A stretch of DNA of 64,000 bases from Limnomonas spitsbergensis (GCA_037349105.1 JAYJMM010000021.1:992001-1056000), one strand, 5' to 3'. Counted from the stretch's first letter, positions 1-12,049 are shown. Notes: a model not told the origin generated them from the letters alone. Numbers and translations: made by a program.

Positions 1-328
1 GATGTTGACTAACATGAAGGCATTTAAAGTATTATGTGCTTGCTCTAATGCTGCAGTATTTTCTGCAGAGGATTCCACTTATCTAGTGGTGACACTGATG
101 TTTTTATGACAGCAACGCATGGGGTTGGATGACACCACTGCTATGAAGGACGACACTGGAAGCTGCATACTTCACCAGTGTTTGCCATGCATGGTACCAC
201 ATGGTGACACAGCGCATGTGGCTGATTGCACAATTGCCTCTAGGGATGACACTGCATGCGTCGTCAGTGAGTGTCATGCATGGGGCCGCATGAAGACACA
301 GCGCATGGGAGTAGAAGAGAGCTGCCAC

Positions 329-675
329 CTGCCTTGCGTCAATCAGGGAGTACGAGCTCCACACCAGCGCCCAGTACTCGAGCGTCAGCGCTTCTCTCAG
401 CGAACAGTGGCCGAACAGGAACATGGGCGTAGGCATCTCATGCTTCTTCAATCGCTTCTTGAACGCGGCGTACTGCGATCTGATGAGTCCTCGGTTCACG
501 GAAAGACCGATCTCCCACTAGCAGATGAGCATGTTGACTGTGCAGAAGAGCGACAGCCGACAAGGAAGCTTGCAGGAAGCTGAAGCCATGCAGCAGGGTG
601 TGATGGTAGACCAGCGGTAGAAAGCCGGCCGACACGAAGGCGACGGTGTACGTGAAAGCTAACACCATCTCGCTT
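329..675 (-). CDS. Unrecognised protein-coding fragment, at least one exon
   Basis: On the minus strand a continuous, non-repetitive reading frame runs from about 517 to 329. It starts WEIGLSVNRGLIRSQ after a CTGCTAG acceptor-like site and ends ...SSYSLIDARQ at a GTGGCA donor-like site. It has charged stretches (KKRLKKHE) followed by a hydrophobic-aromatic segment (LEYWALVWSSYSL). Just upstream (about 675-525), another minus frame encodes a hydrophobic run (SEMVLAFTYTVAFVSAGFLP) that could be a membrane-spanning exon of the same gene. I could not join the two frames with a convincing intron. The gene would continue left, outside the window. I do not recognise the family; function is unknown. 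Base composition and codon use resemble the other exons, so it may be real, but a shadow frame is not excluded. Confidence 0.3.
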
Positions 676-940
676 GCTACTAGTAATGACGAGAGCGGCC
701 GCGGGACGGGACCGGTATGCCAGGTGTGACCACTTTTTGAATACAGACGGTACTGCCATGCCCACCCAAAGCCCCGCGCCTTTGTCACTCTCGGGAGCAA
801 AGTGTCATAGAAGACAATGCATACGGCAATCCTGTCCATGCAAGTTTATTCATTTTTGTTCCTGGTGATGGTACTGCAGCTACTGACGGCATGAGGAGGG
901 CAGCTGGGCACAATTCAAAAAGCCCCCCCAGCAGCCTCTG
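676..940. other. Short spacer between divergent genes
   Basis: No supported gene. The stretch lies between the minus-strand fragment on the left and the plus-strand IQ/WW gene on the right, so promoters for either could be here. I see no convincing TATA box. An in-frame stop at about 886-895 means the first recognisable plus-strand exon must begin after it. Confidence 0.3.
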
Positions 941-3900
941 CAGCATCAGCTATCCAACCAGAGGCTATCCGTCGTGCTCAGGAGCGTCTAGCCCTTCATG
1001 AGCTTATCAGAGTGGGTGTGGCGCGACAGGAGGACCTCCGCTTACTGCAGCAGGTATGACACTACGACCACGCCAGTGTGCATGCATGAGGGTGGTGAGG
1101 CATGGGCCCAAATGGGGCATGGGACCTGAACATGAGGCACGGGCCCAAGTGGGGCATGGGACCTGAACATGAGGCACGGGCCCAAATGGGGCATGGGACC
1201 TAAACATGAGGCATGGGCCCAACTGGGGCATGGGACCTGAACATGAGGCACGGGCCCAAATGGGGCATGGGACCTGAACATGAGGCACGGGCCCAAATGG
1301 GGCATGGGACCTGAACATGAGGCACGGGCCCAAATGGGGCATGGGACCTGAACATGAGGCACGGGCCCAAATGGGGCATGGGACCTGAACATGAGGCACG
1401 GGCCCAACTGGGGCATGGGACCTGAACATGAGGCACGGGCCCAACTGGGGCATGGGACCTGAACATGAGGCATGGGCCCAAGTGGGGCATAGGACCTGAA
1501 CATGAGGCACGGGCCCAAATGGGGCATGGGACCTGAACATGAGGCATGGGCCCAAGTGGGGCATGGGACCTGAACATGAGGCACGGGCCCAAATGGGGCA
1601 TGGGACCTGAACATGAGGCACGGGCCCAACTGGGGCATGGGACCTGAACATGAGGCACGGGCCCAAGTGGGGCATGGGACCTGAACATGAGGCACGGGCC
1701 CAAATGGGGCATGGTACCTGAACATGAGGCACGGGCCCAAATGGGGCATGGGACCTGAACATGAGGCATGCGGGAGCTGTCATGTAGACAGGAGGATCTC
1801 CAATTGCTGCAGCAGGTGCGGCCATTACTTATGTGTGAGACACGACTTTGAGTGCCCATGCATGACTGCATGAGACATACGGCTTAGCCGCATGGCTGTA
1901 TTGGGTATCAAGATTTCATGATCTGTACGCAACATCCGCAGCATGTCTTTTGAAACATGGAGGTGGAGAGGGTCCGCACCTGTTTGCCCCGCCGTTGCTG
2001 CACACTTGACCATATAAGGAGGTGATTGGCTTCAAATCTTGGTGGGGGATTGGTGGGGGGTGTCAATGAGATTGAGGCGTGTTAAATACCTCGCTAATCT
2101 TCCAAACAGGCAGATCACTCGGCTTGGCATATCTGCCTGCTGACAGCCAGCTTGATATGATTCTCAGGTTGCTGCAACGAGGGCCCCCTGCATGTGCCCA
2201 ACTGCCAGCGCATGCTCCGGGAGTGTGCCATCCGTGACGAGTGGAGGTGCGGGCGTGAGGCGGGGCTGCTGGGCAGTATTGGCTCCACCAGCCTGTTGTC
2301 ATGCAGCAGTGAACCAACAGGACTGCAGCAGCAGCAGCAGCTGGATCAGATGTTGGCTATGAGACAGGTGAAAGTAATACACGTGTGAGTCAAGATCAGT
2401 TCCATAGCTCGGGTTTATTCAGTGTACCAGCAGGGAAGCAAAAGCATATGCAGCTATTGGATATTCAGATCAGACAACGGATGAGGGGCAGGGTTGGTGC
2501 TATCAATGGATTGTGGTTCAGGGTTTGAGGGATAAAGCTAGGTTTGGTACCTACATGGAGAGCAGTAAGGGGAGTTACATACAGTAGGGGGAGTTACATG
2601 CAGTAAGGGGAGTTGCATGCAGTGGGAATTTGTCAAATTCGGCCCTGACACGCCATGCACCTGTGTTGTAGATTGAGGATGAGCAGAGGGCCTTGGCTGC
2701 CCGACTGGGGGGGAAGAATACCATGGGAAACCACGGCAGCAGCAGCAGCAGCAGGAACAGCGGCATTGCCAGCAGCAGCAGCAGGGGCATAGGACCGGCC
2801 AAAAGCAGCCGGCCATCCGGCAGTAGCAGCGCGGCGGCACTTAGCCTGTTCAGTACAGGAGGCAGCAGCAACAGCAGCAGTAGCGCGGCAGCACTTACTA
2901 TGTACAGCACGGGAGGTGGCAGCGCTGGTGGCTCGCCTGTGAGGAAGGCTAATGCCAACAAGACTCTCCTGACGCCACTACTGGGCGAGGTCCGTCAGGG
3001 ATATGAGGGTTCTGAAAGGTGTAGTACCGTATGGTGGGAATGTATCATTACCGGTATGTTATAGTCAGTATATTACAGTAGTTTTGAAGGTCAGATCGAT
3101 CAGGTTCTAAGGGGTCTGGACACTTATGACACGTCATGTACTGCACAGGGTTTAGGCCCTTAGGGTGAAGGGTTTAGGGTTTAGGATTGAAGGCACCGCT
3201 ACCTGATACCTCCCAGTACAGACCCAGCGGAACACTGCTCCTCGAGATGCAGTCAGCTCCCGACACCTCCACCTCATCAGTCCCAACCGACGTACCTGCA
3301 TTAGGGATCCTCTCCCTCTCAGACTAATGGAGATTTCCTGGCTCTGGAGAACCATTTTTTGTGATTTGCAATCAAATTGTGAAGTTGGAATTGTGGATTT
3401 TTGACCATTACAATACCATATCTGCACTGCAGGCCGTGGCCCCAGTCCCTATGAGTCCTCTTTGTTTAAGCGACCGGCAATCAGTGGCCTCGGCATCCCC
3501 GCCGGGCCCGCCAGTAGCAGCAGCAGTAGGGGAAATACAGGTACAAGTGCAGGTACAAGTACACAAGCTTATGGTGGCGGTAGCAACAGCAAGTCTGTGC
3601 AGCGGCCCATCTCAGCGCCGCATGCTCTGCCTGCTTCCAAGCGTTCTGTCCCGTCAAGCAGTACATCTGGTGGTGGGAGATCGAGCGGTACAGGCGTCAC
3701 GAAGAAAGATCTCAAGGAGGGGAGCGGGTTGCGGTTCCAGCAGCTTTACAAGTTGCACACGACCCTGCTCCGGAGCCTAGAAGACCACAAGGCTGCCAGT
3801 GGAGCAGGTGAGCTGCTGATGATAGGGGGGTAGGCGGTGCTGATATACCCTGCCAGCAGCACCCCTCCTCCCGAAGCTCCTCAAATGCGCTCTCTCTTTG

Positions 3901-6900
3901 TCTCCTTCCTCCTTCCTCCTTCCTCCTTCCTCCTTCCTCCTTCCTCCTTCCTCCTTCCTCCTTCCTCCTTCCTCCTTCCTCCTTCCTCCTTCCTCCTTCC
4001 TCCTTCCTCCTTCCTCCTTCCTCCTTCCTCCTTCCTCCTTCCTCCTTCCTCCTTCCTCCTTCCTCCTTCCTCCTTCCTCCTTCCTCCTTCCTCCTTCCTC
4101 CTTCCTCCTTCCTCCTTCCTCCTTCCTCCTTCCTCCTTCCTCCTTCCTCCTTCCTCCTTCCTCCTTCCTCCTTCCTCCTTCCTCCTTCCTCCTTCCTCCT
4201 TCCTCCTTCCTCCTTCCTCCTTCCTCCTTCCTCCTTCCTCCTTCCTCCTTCCTCCTTCCTCCTTCCTCCTTCCTCCTTCCTCCTTCCTCCTTCCTCCTTC
4301 CTCCTTCCTCCTTCCTCCTTCCTCCTTCCTCCTTCCTCCTTCCTCCTTCCTCCTTCCTCCTTCCTCCTTCCTCCTTCCTCCTTCCTCCTTCCTCCTTCCT
4401 CCTTCCTCCTTCCTCCTTCCTCCTTCCTCCTTCCTCCTTCCTCCTTCCTCCTTCCTCCTTCCTCCTTCCTCCTTCCTCCTTCCTCCTTCCTCCTTCCTCC
4501 TTCCTCCTTCCTCCTTCCTCCTTCCTCCTTCCTCCTTCCTCCTTCCTCCTTCCTCCTTCCTCCTTCCTCCTTCCTCCTTCCTCCTTCCTCCTTCCTCCTT
4601 CCTCCTTCCTCCTTCCTCCTTCCTCCTTCCTCCTTCCTCCTTCCTCCTTCCTCCTTCCTCCTTCCTCCTTCCTCCTTCCTCCTTCCTCCTTCCTCCTTCC
4701 TCCTTCCTCCTTCCTCCTTCCTCCTTCCTCCTTCCTCCTTCCTCCTTCCTCCTTCCTCCTTCCTCCTTCCTCCTTCCTCCTTCCTCCTTCCTCCTTCCTC
4801 CTTCCTCCTTCCTCCTTCCTCCTTCCTCCTTCCTCCTTCCTCCTTCCTCCTTCCTCCTTCCTCCTTCCTCCTTCCTCCTTCCTCCTTCCTCCTTCCTCCT
4901 TCCTCCTTCCTCCTTCCTCCTTCCTCCTTCCTCCTTCCTCCTTCCTCCTTCCTCCTTCCTCCTTCCTCCTTCCTCCTTCCTCCTTCCTCCTTCCTCCTTC
5001 CTCCTTCCTCCTTCCTCCTTCCTCCTTCCTCCTTCCTCCTTCCTCCTTCCTCCTTCCTCCTTCCTCCTTCCTCCTTCCTCCTTCCTCCTTCCTCCTTCCT
5101 CCTTCCTCCTTCCTCCTTCCTCCTTCCTCCTTCCTCCTTCCTCCTTCCTCCTTCCTCCTTCCTCCTTCCTCCTTCCTCCTTCCTCCTTCCTCCTTCCTCC
5201 TTCCTCCTTCCTCCTTCCTCCTTCCTCCTTCCTCCTTCCTCCTTCCTCCTTCCTCCTTCCTCCTTCCTCCTTCCTCCTTCCTCCTTCCTCCTTCCTCCTT
5301 CCTCCTTCCTCCTTCCTCCTTCCTCCTTCCTCCTTCCTCCTTCCTCCTTCCTCCTTCCTCCTTCCTCCTTCCTCCTTCCTCCTTCCTCCTTCCTCCTTCC
5401 TCCTTCCTCCTTCCTCCTTCCTCCTTCCTCCTTCCTCCTTCCTCCTTCCTCCTTCCTCCTTCCTCCTTCCTCCTTCCTCCTTCCTCCTTCCTCCTTCCTC
5501 CTTCCTCCTTCCTCCTTCCTCCTTCCTCCTTCCTCCTTCCTCCTTCCTCCTTCCTCCTTCCTCCTTCCTCCTTCCTCCTTCCTCCTTCCTCCTTCCTCCT
5601 TCCTCCTTCCTCCTTCCTCCTTCCTCCTTCCTCCTTCCTCCTTCCTCCTTCCTCCTTCCTCCTTCCTCCTTCCTCCTTCCTCCTTCCTCCTTCCTCCTTC
5701 CTACTTCCTACTTCCTACTTCCTACTTCCTACTTCCTACTTCCTACTTCCTACTTCCTACTTCCTACTTCCTCCCTCCATCCTTCCTCCCTCCATCCTTC
5801 CTCCCTCCATCCTTTCTCCCTCCATCCTCCATCCTCCATCCTCCATCCTCCATCCTCCTTCCATCTTCCTCCTTCGTTTTACAGGGAGGTGGGTTATGGG
5901 GAGATACACTGGCTGCTTCCTGCTTCCTTTATTTATGTTCCTTATGTTCCCTTCTTTCAGGTGGGGCTACCTCGGCCCTTGTGGCTAATATGAGTGAGGC
6001 GCAGTCTCTGTTCACTCGGTGCATCCAGGAGGCATCGCAGATGGTGGAGGAGCAGAGGCAGCAGGAGGGAGGTCTCAGACCCATCACCAGGGGGGCAGGC
6101 AGGTGAGGCAGGTGCAGGCAGATGAGGCAGCTACAGGAGGAGCAGAGGCAGACAGATGAGGAGGTAGGGGCAGTGGGGGAGTTGAGGCACAGGTAGATGA
6201 GGGGGGTAAAGGGGAGTTGAGGCGCAGGCAGATAACATGTTTAGTGGGTGAGCTGAAGCGCAGGTGGTCAATATGATGTTAACTGCCAAGCCCTACATAC
6301 GCCTTGGTAACAGGGCTACATGTAAAACACGTGCTGTCTCTCTTTCTCGGGAACCCTTTCGTAACCTCCACTTGCAAGAACTTCCACTCTTGCACTCCAC
6401 CCCTCCTAACCTTCAACTTCATTTATGTGCGGGAAACAACAACCCACCCCCGCATCTAGAAACATGGGTCTAGAAACATATTTAAACATGGGTCTAGAAG
6501 CATCTGGAAACATGGGTCTAGAAGCATCTAGAAACGTCTATCTCCTAGAGGCTTACCTGACTTGACCCTTCATCCCTTTCTCCCTCACTATCAGGGGCAT
6601 GAGCTGGGACCGCATGCTGCAGTTAGGCCAGCTGGGACTCACCACTGCGGATGTCTCCAGGCTCCTCCAGCTGAGGCAGGCCCAAGCGGCACGTGTGATA
6701 CAACGTTCTGTCAAACGGTGGCTGAAGCTGAGGCGGCACCTACTTGCCGTGGACCAGGCTAGACGGAGGGCGTTGGACATCCAGGCTCAACTCCAGTGTG
6801 TGCGTCTTGGCCTCCAGGGTGACTCATGCATTCTAGATAGGGAGATCCAGCCAGCTGGCTCAGCTTCGTATGGGGGGCCGGGGGTATACGCACTTCTAGG

Positions 6901-8718
6901 GAAATCTAGGCTCAGCTCACATCTCAAGTTAGTCCACACCTCAGGCATTGTGCTAGTTGGGTAGACTGGCTAGGTGGAGAGACAGCCCCTGGTACTATAC
7001 CCCCTGGTGATGTCGAAGGCCGCTCGATTCCACTCTCAACCTACCCAACCTATCCAACCAACCTCTGTTTACCCTCACGGTTTACCATGATCTGCAAATA
7101 AGGGGCTAGTCCCAGCTCATCCCTGCTTGGCTGATTTTAACTATGCTTGTTCACCATTTGTACCTCGTGTATGTTAACCATGTACCGCAGCTTTGGAGCC
7201 GCTTTGATCATGCAGAAGATATGGCGGGGCCGATGCACACGACGGCTGGTCAACACCTTGAGGCGAGGAGCAGCACTGACTCAGCGGCAGGCCCGGGTGG
7301 CAGCTTTCAGGCGGTACTTGGCGGCGGTACGGATCCAGAGATGGTTCCGGGCCTGCCTGAGGCGGAGAAGAGCCAGGCTGGCCATGGGCCTGCCACCTTC
7401 AGCCGCCGCCTCCATAGGAAAATCAACCTACCATGAGTCAGCATGTACTCCACCTGCCACCATCTCTGATGCGGTACAGAATCCAGGGCCGGTAGCTCCG
7501 AAACCGGTCGGGTCAGAGCCTGAGCCTCCCTGCACTGGCCCACACCCGCCTTCCCCGCTGACTCATCACCGCAGTGCGACGGTGATCCAATCCCATGTGC
7601 GGGGTTGGCTGGTGCGGCGGGGGCAGCGGCTGTGGTGGTCAAAGAACCTGGCCGAGCTCAAGGGCAGGCGGGCGGTAGCTGCGGCATGGGGCAGGCACAA
7701 GGAGTTCATGGCACGCTCCTTTGGACTCCAGAACCAGGTAGCTGGAGATGGAGCCTTCATGCCTCGCAGCAGGCGTACCTCTGTACCGCAGCACGGATGA
7801 GGGTGCTGCATCGGTGGACTGTTTCTTTATCTGCACCAGATGCTCTGCTCCGTGCTATACAATCACTTAGGATAACAACCTGCTCTGCCCACCCATCTTG
7901 GACTGCCACTTTAACCCCCCCCACCCCCCTTTCCCCCCTCCCCTCCCTCCCGCCCATCTCCTCAATGGACACAGCTGGTGGAGACAGTGATGCAAGAGGC
8001 CGAGATGGCTAAAATCGCGATCGAAGATGCCACCCGGGAGCGCCTCGAGTTCAAAAGCTCCTGGGGGCAGTGGCTTGGATCGCACCTGTCCGCAGCCATG
8101 AACCAGGCGCTGCCGCGTGGCTGGGTCCCTCATTCCGACCCGGCATCAGGGCGGCTGGCCTTCCTCAATACCAGGACGGGTAGGTGGGGTGTGTGTACCC
8201 GTACCAGGCAGGCTTGATGGAAGAACCTTTCAGTAGCCTGGCTCACAGCTGCTGTTTAAAGTCTCAGGCTTTTCATTCGTTGTTCACTGTCGGAACAGCT
8301 GCAGATGCCAGAACCATTGGCCCTGCAATTGCCTTGCAGTGACGGTGCAAGATCCTGGTGTTCCTTATAGCGCCCGACGGCGAGGATGCTTGAACTTGCT
8401 TCCCCCCCTTTTTGACCCTTCTTGTGGCAGAGAGGTGCCGTTACCTGCCTTCCACCTCCTACGCGTCCAACCTGCAGCTACCCCTCACTTTCCCCACAAC
8501 CTGCCCCCCCTTTTCTTTCTCCTCTGCTGCTAGGTGAGCTGCATGCCCTCCATCCGTCTGTCCAGGAGCTGCGAGGTCTAGTGGCTCAGCAGCGGGCGGC
8601 GGCCGAGGCGAAGCAGGCGGAACGGGAGGTGACGGTGGCAGCCTACTTGGACACTGTGCATCGCAGCAGCTTCCAGGCACAAGCTCAGCTGCTGAGGGGC
8701 ATGCAAGATATGCGCTAG
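941..8718 (+). CDS. IQ-motif and WW-like domain protein, multi-exon
   Basis: Likely a calmodulin-binding scaffold; exact role unknown. Exons by reading frame and splice sites: about 941-1053, about 2169-2367, 2672-3053 (or 2989), 3433-3807, 5961-6102, 6595-6795 (donor could also be 6818 or 6960), 7191-7737, 7975-8179 and 8534-8718 (stop). Exon 1 encodes a charged helix ([16 protein letters not shown]). Exons 3-4 are Ser/Gly-rich and look disordered. Exon 6 has an IQ-like segment ([17 protein letters not shown]). Exon 7 has two more ([19 protein letters not shown] and [19 protein letters not shown]). Exons 8-9 join across a phase-1 intron to give a WW-like fold ([20 protein letters not shown], then [11 protein letters not shown]) in which the second Trp is replaced, then a coiled C-terminal tail. 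The 5' end and the boundaries of exons 1-2 are uncertain. Introns carry a 37-bp minisatellite and a 1.8-kb pyrimidine array. It is not an unconventional myosin: no motor domain is visible. Confidence 0.75.
1093..1770. repeat. 37-bp minisatellite, about 18 copies
   Basis: Tandem units start GGGCCCAAATGGGGCATGGG and continue ACCTGAACATGAGGCAC. Single-base variants (AAATG/AAGTG/AACTG, GCAC/GCAT) are scattered along the array. It lies inside the first visible intron of the IQ/WW gene. A copy of the preceding exon's 3' end sits at its far side (about 1783-1816). All frames stay open across it, which creates spurious ORFs on the minus strand. Confidence 0.95.
3145..3195. repeat. Telomere-like TTTAGGG degenerate repeats
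   Basis: Short run of GGTTTAGG / GGGTTTAGGGTTTAGG with interruptions inside an intron of the IQ/WW gene. Similar motifs recur at 17745-17960, 19160-19260, 30895-31640 and 43595-43612. Confidence 0.6.
3896..5770 (+). repeat. Heptamer polypyrimidine array (TTCCTCC)n, about 257 copies
   Basis: Nearly perfect 7-bp tandem array. From about 3900 to 5701 the plus strand contains only C and T. The last copies (5702-5768) change to TTCCTAC. It occupies the intron between the exons ending at 3807 and starting at 5961. Because 7 is not a multiple of 3 and no stop can form, two reading frames give a long FLLPPSS heptad 'protein' that is an artefact. Confidence 0.97.
5765..5872 (+). repeat. Degenerate pyrimidine repeats (CTCCCTCCATCCTT and CTCCATC)
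   Basis: Continuation of the heptamer array into 14-bp then 7-bp variants with single A residues, ending about 90 bp before the acceptor of the exon at 5961. Confidence 0.85.
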
Positions 8719-9049
8719 GGGAGCTCTGTGAATTTCTATTACTGTTTAAAGCTGCTCAGCTGTTTTGGGGATGCCGTACATTGCTTGGGTACCTTATACT
8801 GTTTAGCCTTGGCTCATTTTCATAGCGTCAGAGAACAGAGCATCAAAAAGGACAGTGCGTTACAGGGGTACCCCCCTGGTGCGGTAGTGTCGATATCATA
8901 AGCAACATCAAGCTCGTATACTGTATTAAAACTGCATACAATCCTCCATTATTGTATTTTGTCCTGAAGCGCAGTGCTGGCTCAGAGGGGATTCCCCCAT
9001 ACGGGCCCAACCGACCGTGTCCGTATCAGCCACACATTCATCTGCATGT
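8719..9049. other. 3' flank of the IQ/WW gene, no gene seen
   Basis: Downstream of the stop at 8718. A TGTAA occurs at about 9046-9050 (TGTTGTAAG) and could be the polyadenylation signal. Nothing else is recognisable. Confidence 0.35.
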
Positions 9050-9195
9050 TGTAAGTGTTCTGCCTGTTGAAGGTCCTCTGCCTATTCTTAATAAGTGTTC
9101 TGCAAGCTTTAAGTGTTCTGAGTGTTTTGTTTGTTCTGTCTGTTCTGAGTGTTCTGCGTGTTTTAAGTGTTCTGCCTGTTGTAGGTGTTCTGTGT
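9050..9195 (+). repeat. TGTTCTG nonamer repeats, left arm
   Basis: About a dozen copies of TGTTCTGNN/NTGTTTTG-type nonamers read on the plus strand. The same motif appears as its reverse complement (CAGAACAC) at about 10290-10850, on the other side of the 49-bp array. Confidence 0.85.
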
Positions 9196-9219
9196 AGCCG
9201 GGTGCACGTGCAGCAGGCC

Positions 9220-10110
9220 CTGCCTTTAAACCTTAAGGGCGGGCGGCGGGGTGCAGGTGCGGCAGCCCCTGCCTTTAAACCTTTTGGGCGGGAAGCGGGG
9301 TGCAAGGGCGGCAGTCTCTGCCTTTTAACCTTTTGGGCGGAAAGCGGGGTGAAGGGGCGGCAGCCCCTAGCTTAAAACCTCAAGGGCCGGAAGCGGGGTG
9401 TAGGGGCGGCAGCACATGCCTTCAAGCCTTAGGGGCGGGAAACGGGGTGAAGGGGCGATAGCTCTTGCCTTCAAGCCTAAGGGGCGGGAAACGGGGTGAA
9501 GGGGCGACAGCTCTTGCCTTCAAGCCTTAGGGGCGGGAAACGGGGTGAAGGGGCGGCAGCCCCTGCCTTTAAACCTGAAGGGCGGGAAGCGGCGTGTAGG
9601 GGCGACAGCTCTTGCCTTCAAGCCTTGAGGGCGGGTAGCGGGATGCAGGGGCGACAGCCCCTGCCTTTAAACCTGAAGGGCGGGAAACGGGGTGTAGGGG
9701 CGACAGCTCTTGCCTTCAACCCTTAGGGGCGGGAAACGGGGTGAAGGGGCGGCAGCCCCTGCCTTTAACCTGAAGGGCGGGAAGCGGCGTGTAGGGGCGA
9801 CAGCCCCTGCCTTCAAGCCTTGAGGGCGTGTAGCGGGGTGCAGGGGCGGCAGCCCCTGCCTTTAAACCTTAAGAGTGGGAAGCGAGGTGCAGGTGCGGCA
9901 GCCCCTGCCTTTATCTTTTTGGAGTGGGAGGCGTGGTGCATGGGCAGCAGCCGCTGCCTTCAACTTTTTGCGGTGGGAAGCGGGATGCAGGGGCGGCCGC
10001 CCTTTCCTCTAAACCTGAAGGGCATGAAGCAGTGTGCAAGGGGAGCGGGGTGCAGGGGCGGCAGCCCGCCTTAACCTTTGTTGAAGCGGGAGGCATGGGG
10101 CAGGCATGGG
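9220..10110. repeat. About 49-bp degenerate tandem array, about 18 copies
   Basis: Units carry GGGCGGGAAGCGGGGTG, then (A/C)AGGGGCGGCAGCCCCTGCC, then TTTAAACCT(G/T)AA. Variants alternate CAGCCCCTGCC with CAGCTCTTGCC. GGCAGCCCCTGCC is nearly self-complementary, so each unit can form a small stem. The array decays towards 10140. It is intergenic. Confidence 0.9.
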
Positions 10111-10289
10111 GGGCCCACCCATCATTTTTGGGAGTGTAGCGGCGGGATGCAATTCATGCCTTCAAATTTTGGACTGGAGGCGGAGTGGATGGGAAGCAAC
10201 CGGTACTGCCCCTTGTTTGGTTTCCCGCGGATGGATGCAATCTAGGGCGTGAGCATCTGCCTTAAGGCGGGGCGTCAAGGGTGGCAGAA

Positions 10290-10850
10290 AAAACACGAAA
10301 GCAGTCAAAGCACACATACAACAGGTGGAACAATACATCTACACACAGAGAACAAGACACAGAAAATACAAAATAAACACATATTACACATAACAAGACA
10401 CAGAACACTCACAACATGACACGGAACACTCAATAGAAGACACGGGACACAAAGAACACTCAGAACACACAGAGAGCACAGAACACACAGAACATACGGA
10501 ACACTCAGAACACATAGAACACACAGAGAGCACAGAACACTCAGAACACACAGAACACACAGAACACACATAACACACATAACAATCAGAACAATCAGAA
10601 CACACAGAACACCCCGAACAATCAGAACACACAGAACACCCCGAACAATTAGAACACACAGAACACCCCGAACAATCAGAACACACAGAACACTAAGAAC
10701 ACACAGAACATTCAGAGCACTCAGAGCACTCAGAATACTTAGAATACTCAGAACACTTAGAACACACAGAACATGTAGAACACACAGAACACGCAGTTGT
10801 ACAAACAGTACACACAGAACAAACAGATCACCAGGAACACCTATGTGTCC
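10290..10850 (-). repeat. CAGAACAC nonamer repeats, right (inverted) arm
   Basis: More than 40 copies of AGAACACAC/AGAACACTC-type nonamers, the reverse complement of the motif at 9050-9195. The minus strand gives cysteine-rich shadow frames (CSVCSECS) that are repeat artefacts. Confidence 0.9.
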
Positions 10851-12049
10851 ATATGTTCGGTACGATTCTGACTAGTGCTATTTATACCATAGTGTGCCCT
10901 AATGGCCAATTGTCTTCCAACAGAGCGTCGAGTGCCATGCACCGACTCTGTCGTCCGGAAACACAACAACTGCAGCAATACTAATCACCATTCTTGTATA
11001 TCGGCACTTTTGTCTGTCTAATTCAGGCTCAGGGCTGGTCCGCTGCTGAGTTCGGTGCGCAATCAGACTGTTGCTGTGTGCAGTTGTGCACAGTATCACT
11101 TCTGGCACCCAGCTTAAAAATGCAGTTGCTGCGATAACAATTGTGGACAAAGTGACAGGCACCATGCGCAGCTGGTGGACAAACCAGGAATCCTGGCAGA
11201 GGCAGGCATGGTGCCACAGCCTGCAATGCACCTTGCAGAAAACATGCAACAGGTGCACTCGGAGAGTTCCATAACTAACAAAACATGCACCTTCTTATTG
11301 ACAGTTCACCCTCAAGATCATGTGATGGACCACGTGAGCAACTACGCACAAGCGCACAAGCAGTACCCTACATGCACAACACCTACAGTATGCCCCACTG
11401 CACAAGCAAGACACGCAACACACACATGACAAGCAGCACCCAACATTCAACCAACAAGGCAGCACTATCACCTGCCTTCCTTAACATGTTCAGAACGCAA
11501 ACAGAGGAAGGAGCAAACTTGGCAACTGCTGCCGGAAGGAACAACCTAGGACACCTCAACAATGTGCAGGTCACACACGTCACTCGGGGGCTGCGCCAAA
11601 GGCACAGCTTTTAGCAGCTTTTACATATACTGACAGAACTCTACCGCGACATTTTGGCGCTTAGTCATGGCTGGTAGGACAGCTGTGCGCGGTATTGGAG
11701 AAGAGCTTCTGCTCTTGCTGTAGGCTCCAGGGGAAATGGACTGCGTTTCCTGGCAGACATCATGGTACCAGGATGACACCGCCTAAGAGTTACCGGTGAA
11801 AGAAAAACAGCATTTCATGCTTCGGCATGGGACTGCTGGGTGAACTTAAGCTGGGATTCTCTTTCCTTGGGTTTTTCCCAGCATACTTGGAGCTCTGAAG
11901 CTCTTCCTGCATCAGCACACTCCTTTTAAAAAGCGCGGCATCCCCAAACCTGCAGCAGCTCCTCGTGCCCCTCAGACATTGCACGGTCCCACACACCGCA
12001 TGTGTCCGGTCTCTGGATACGGTACCATGTAAATGACTTATTCAATTTC
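10851..12049. other. Spacer, no supported gene
   Basis: Mostly unique-looking sequence with short open frames on both strands. None shows a domain, a good splice model or biased codon use. It ends at the 3' side of the minus-strand ALKBH8 gene. Confidence 0.4.

Noticed and set aside
329..517. EBP/EXPERA-type sterol isomerase fragment
   Set aside because: The LEYWALVW segment looked suggestive, but none of the family's catalytic motifs could be found.
1007..1871. Minus-strand repeat ORFs ([12 protein letters not shown])
   Set aside because: Frames of the 37-bp minisatellite only.
3837..5993. 718-residue FLLPPSS heptad protein
   Set aside because: Pure translation of the 7-bp pyrimidine array in two frames. 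It lies in an intron between phase-matched exons and has no start context.
10305..10686. Cys-rich small protein (CSVCSECS)
   Set aside because: Translation of the CAGAACAC nonamer array.
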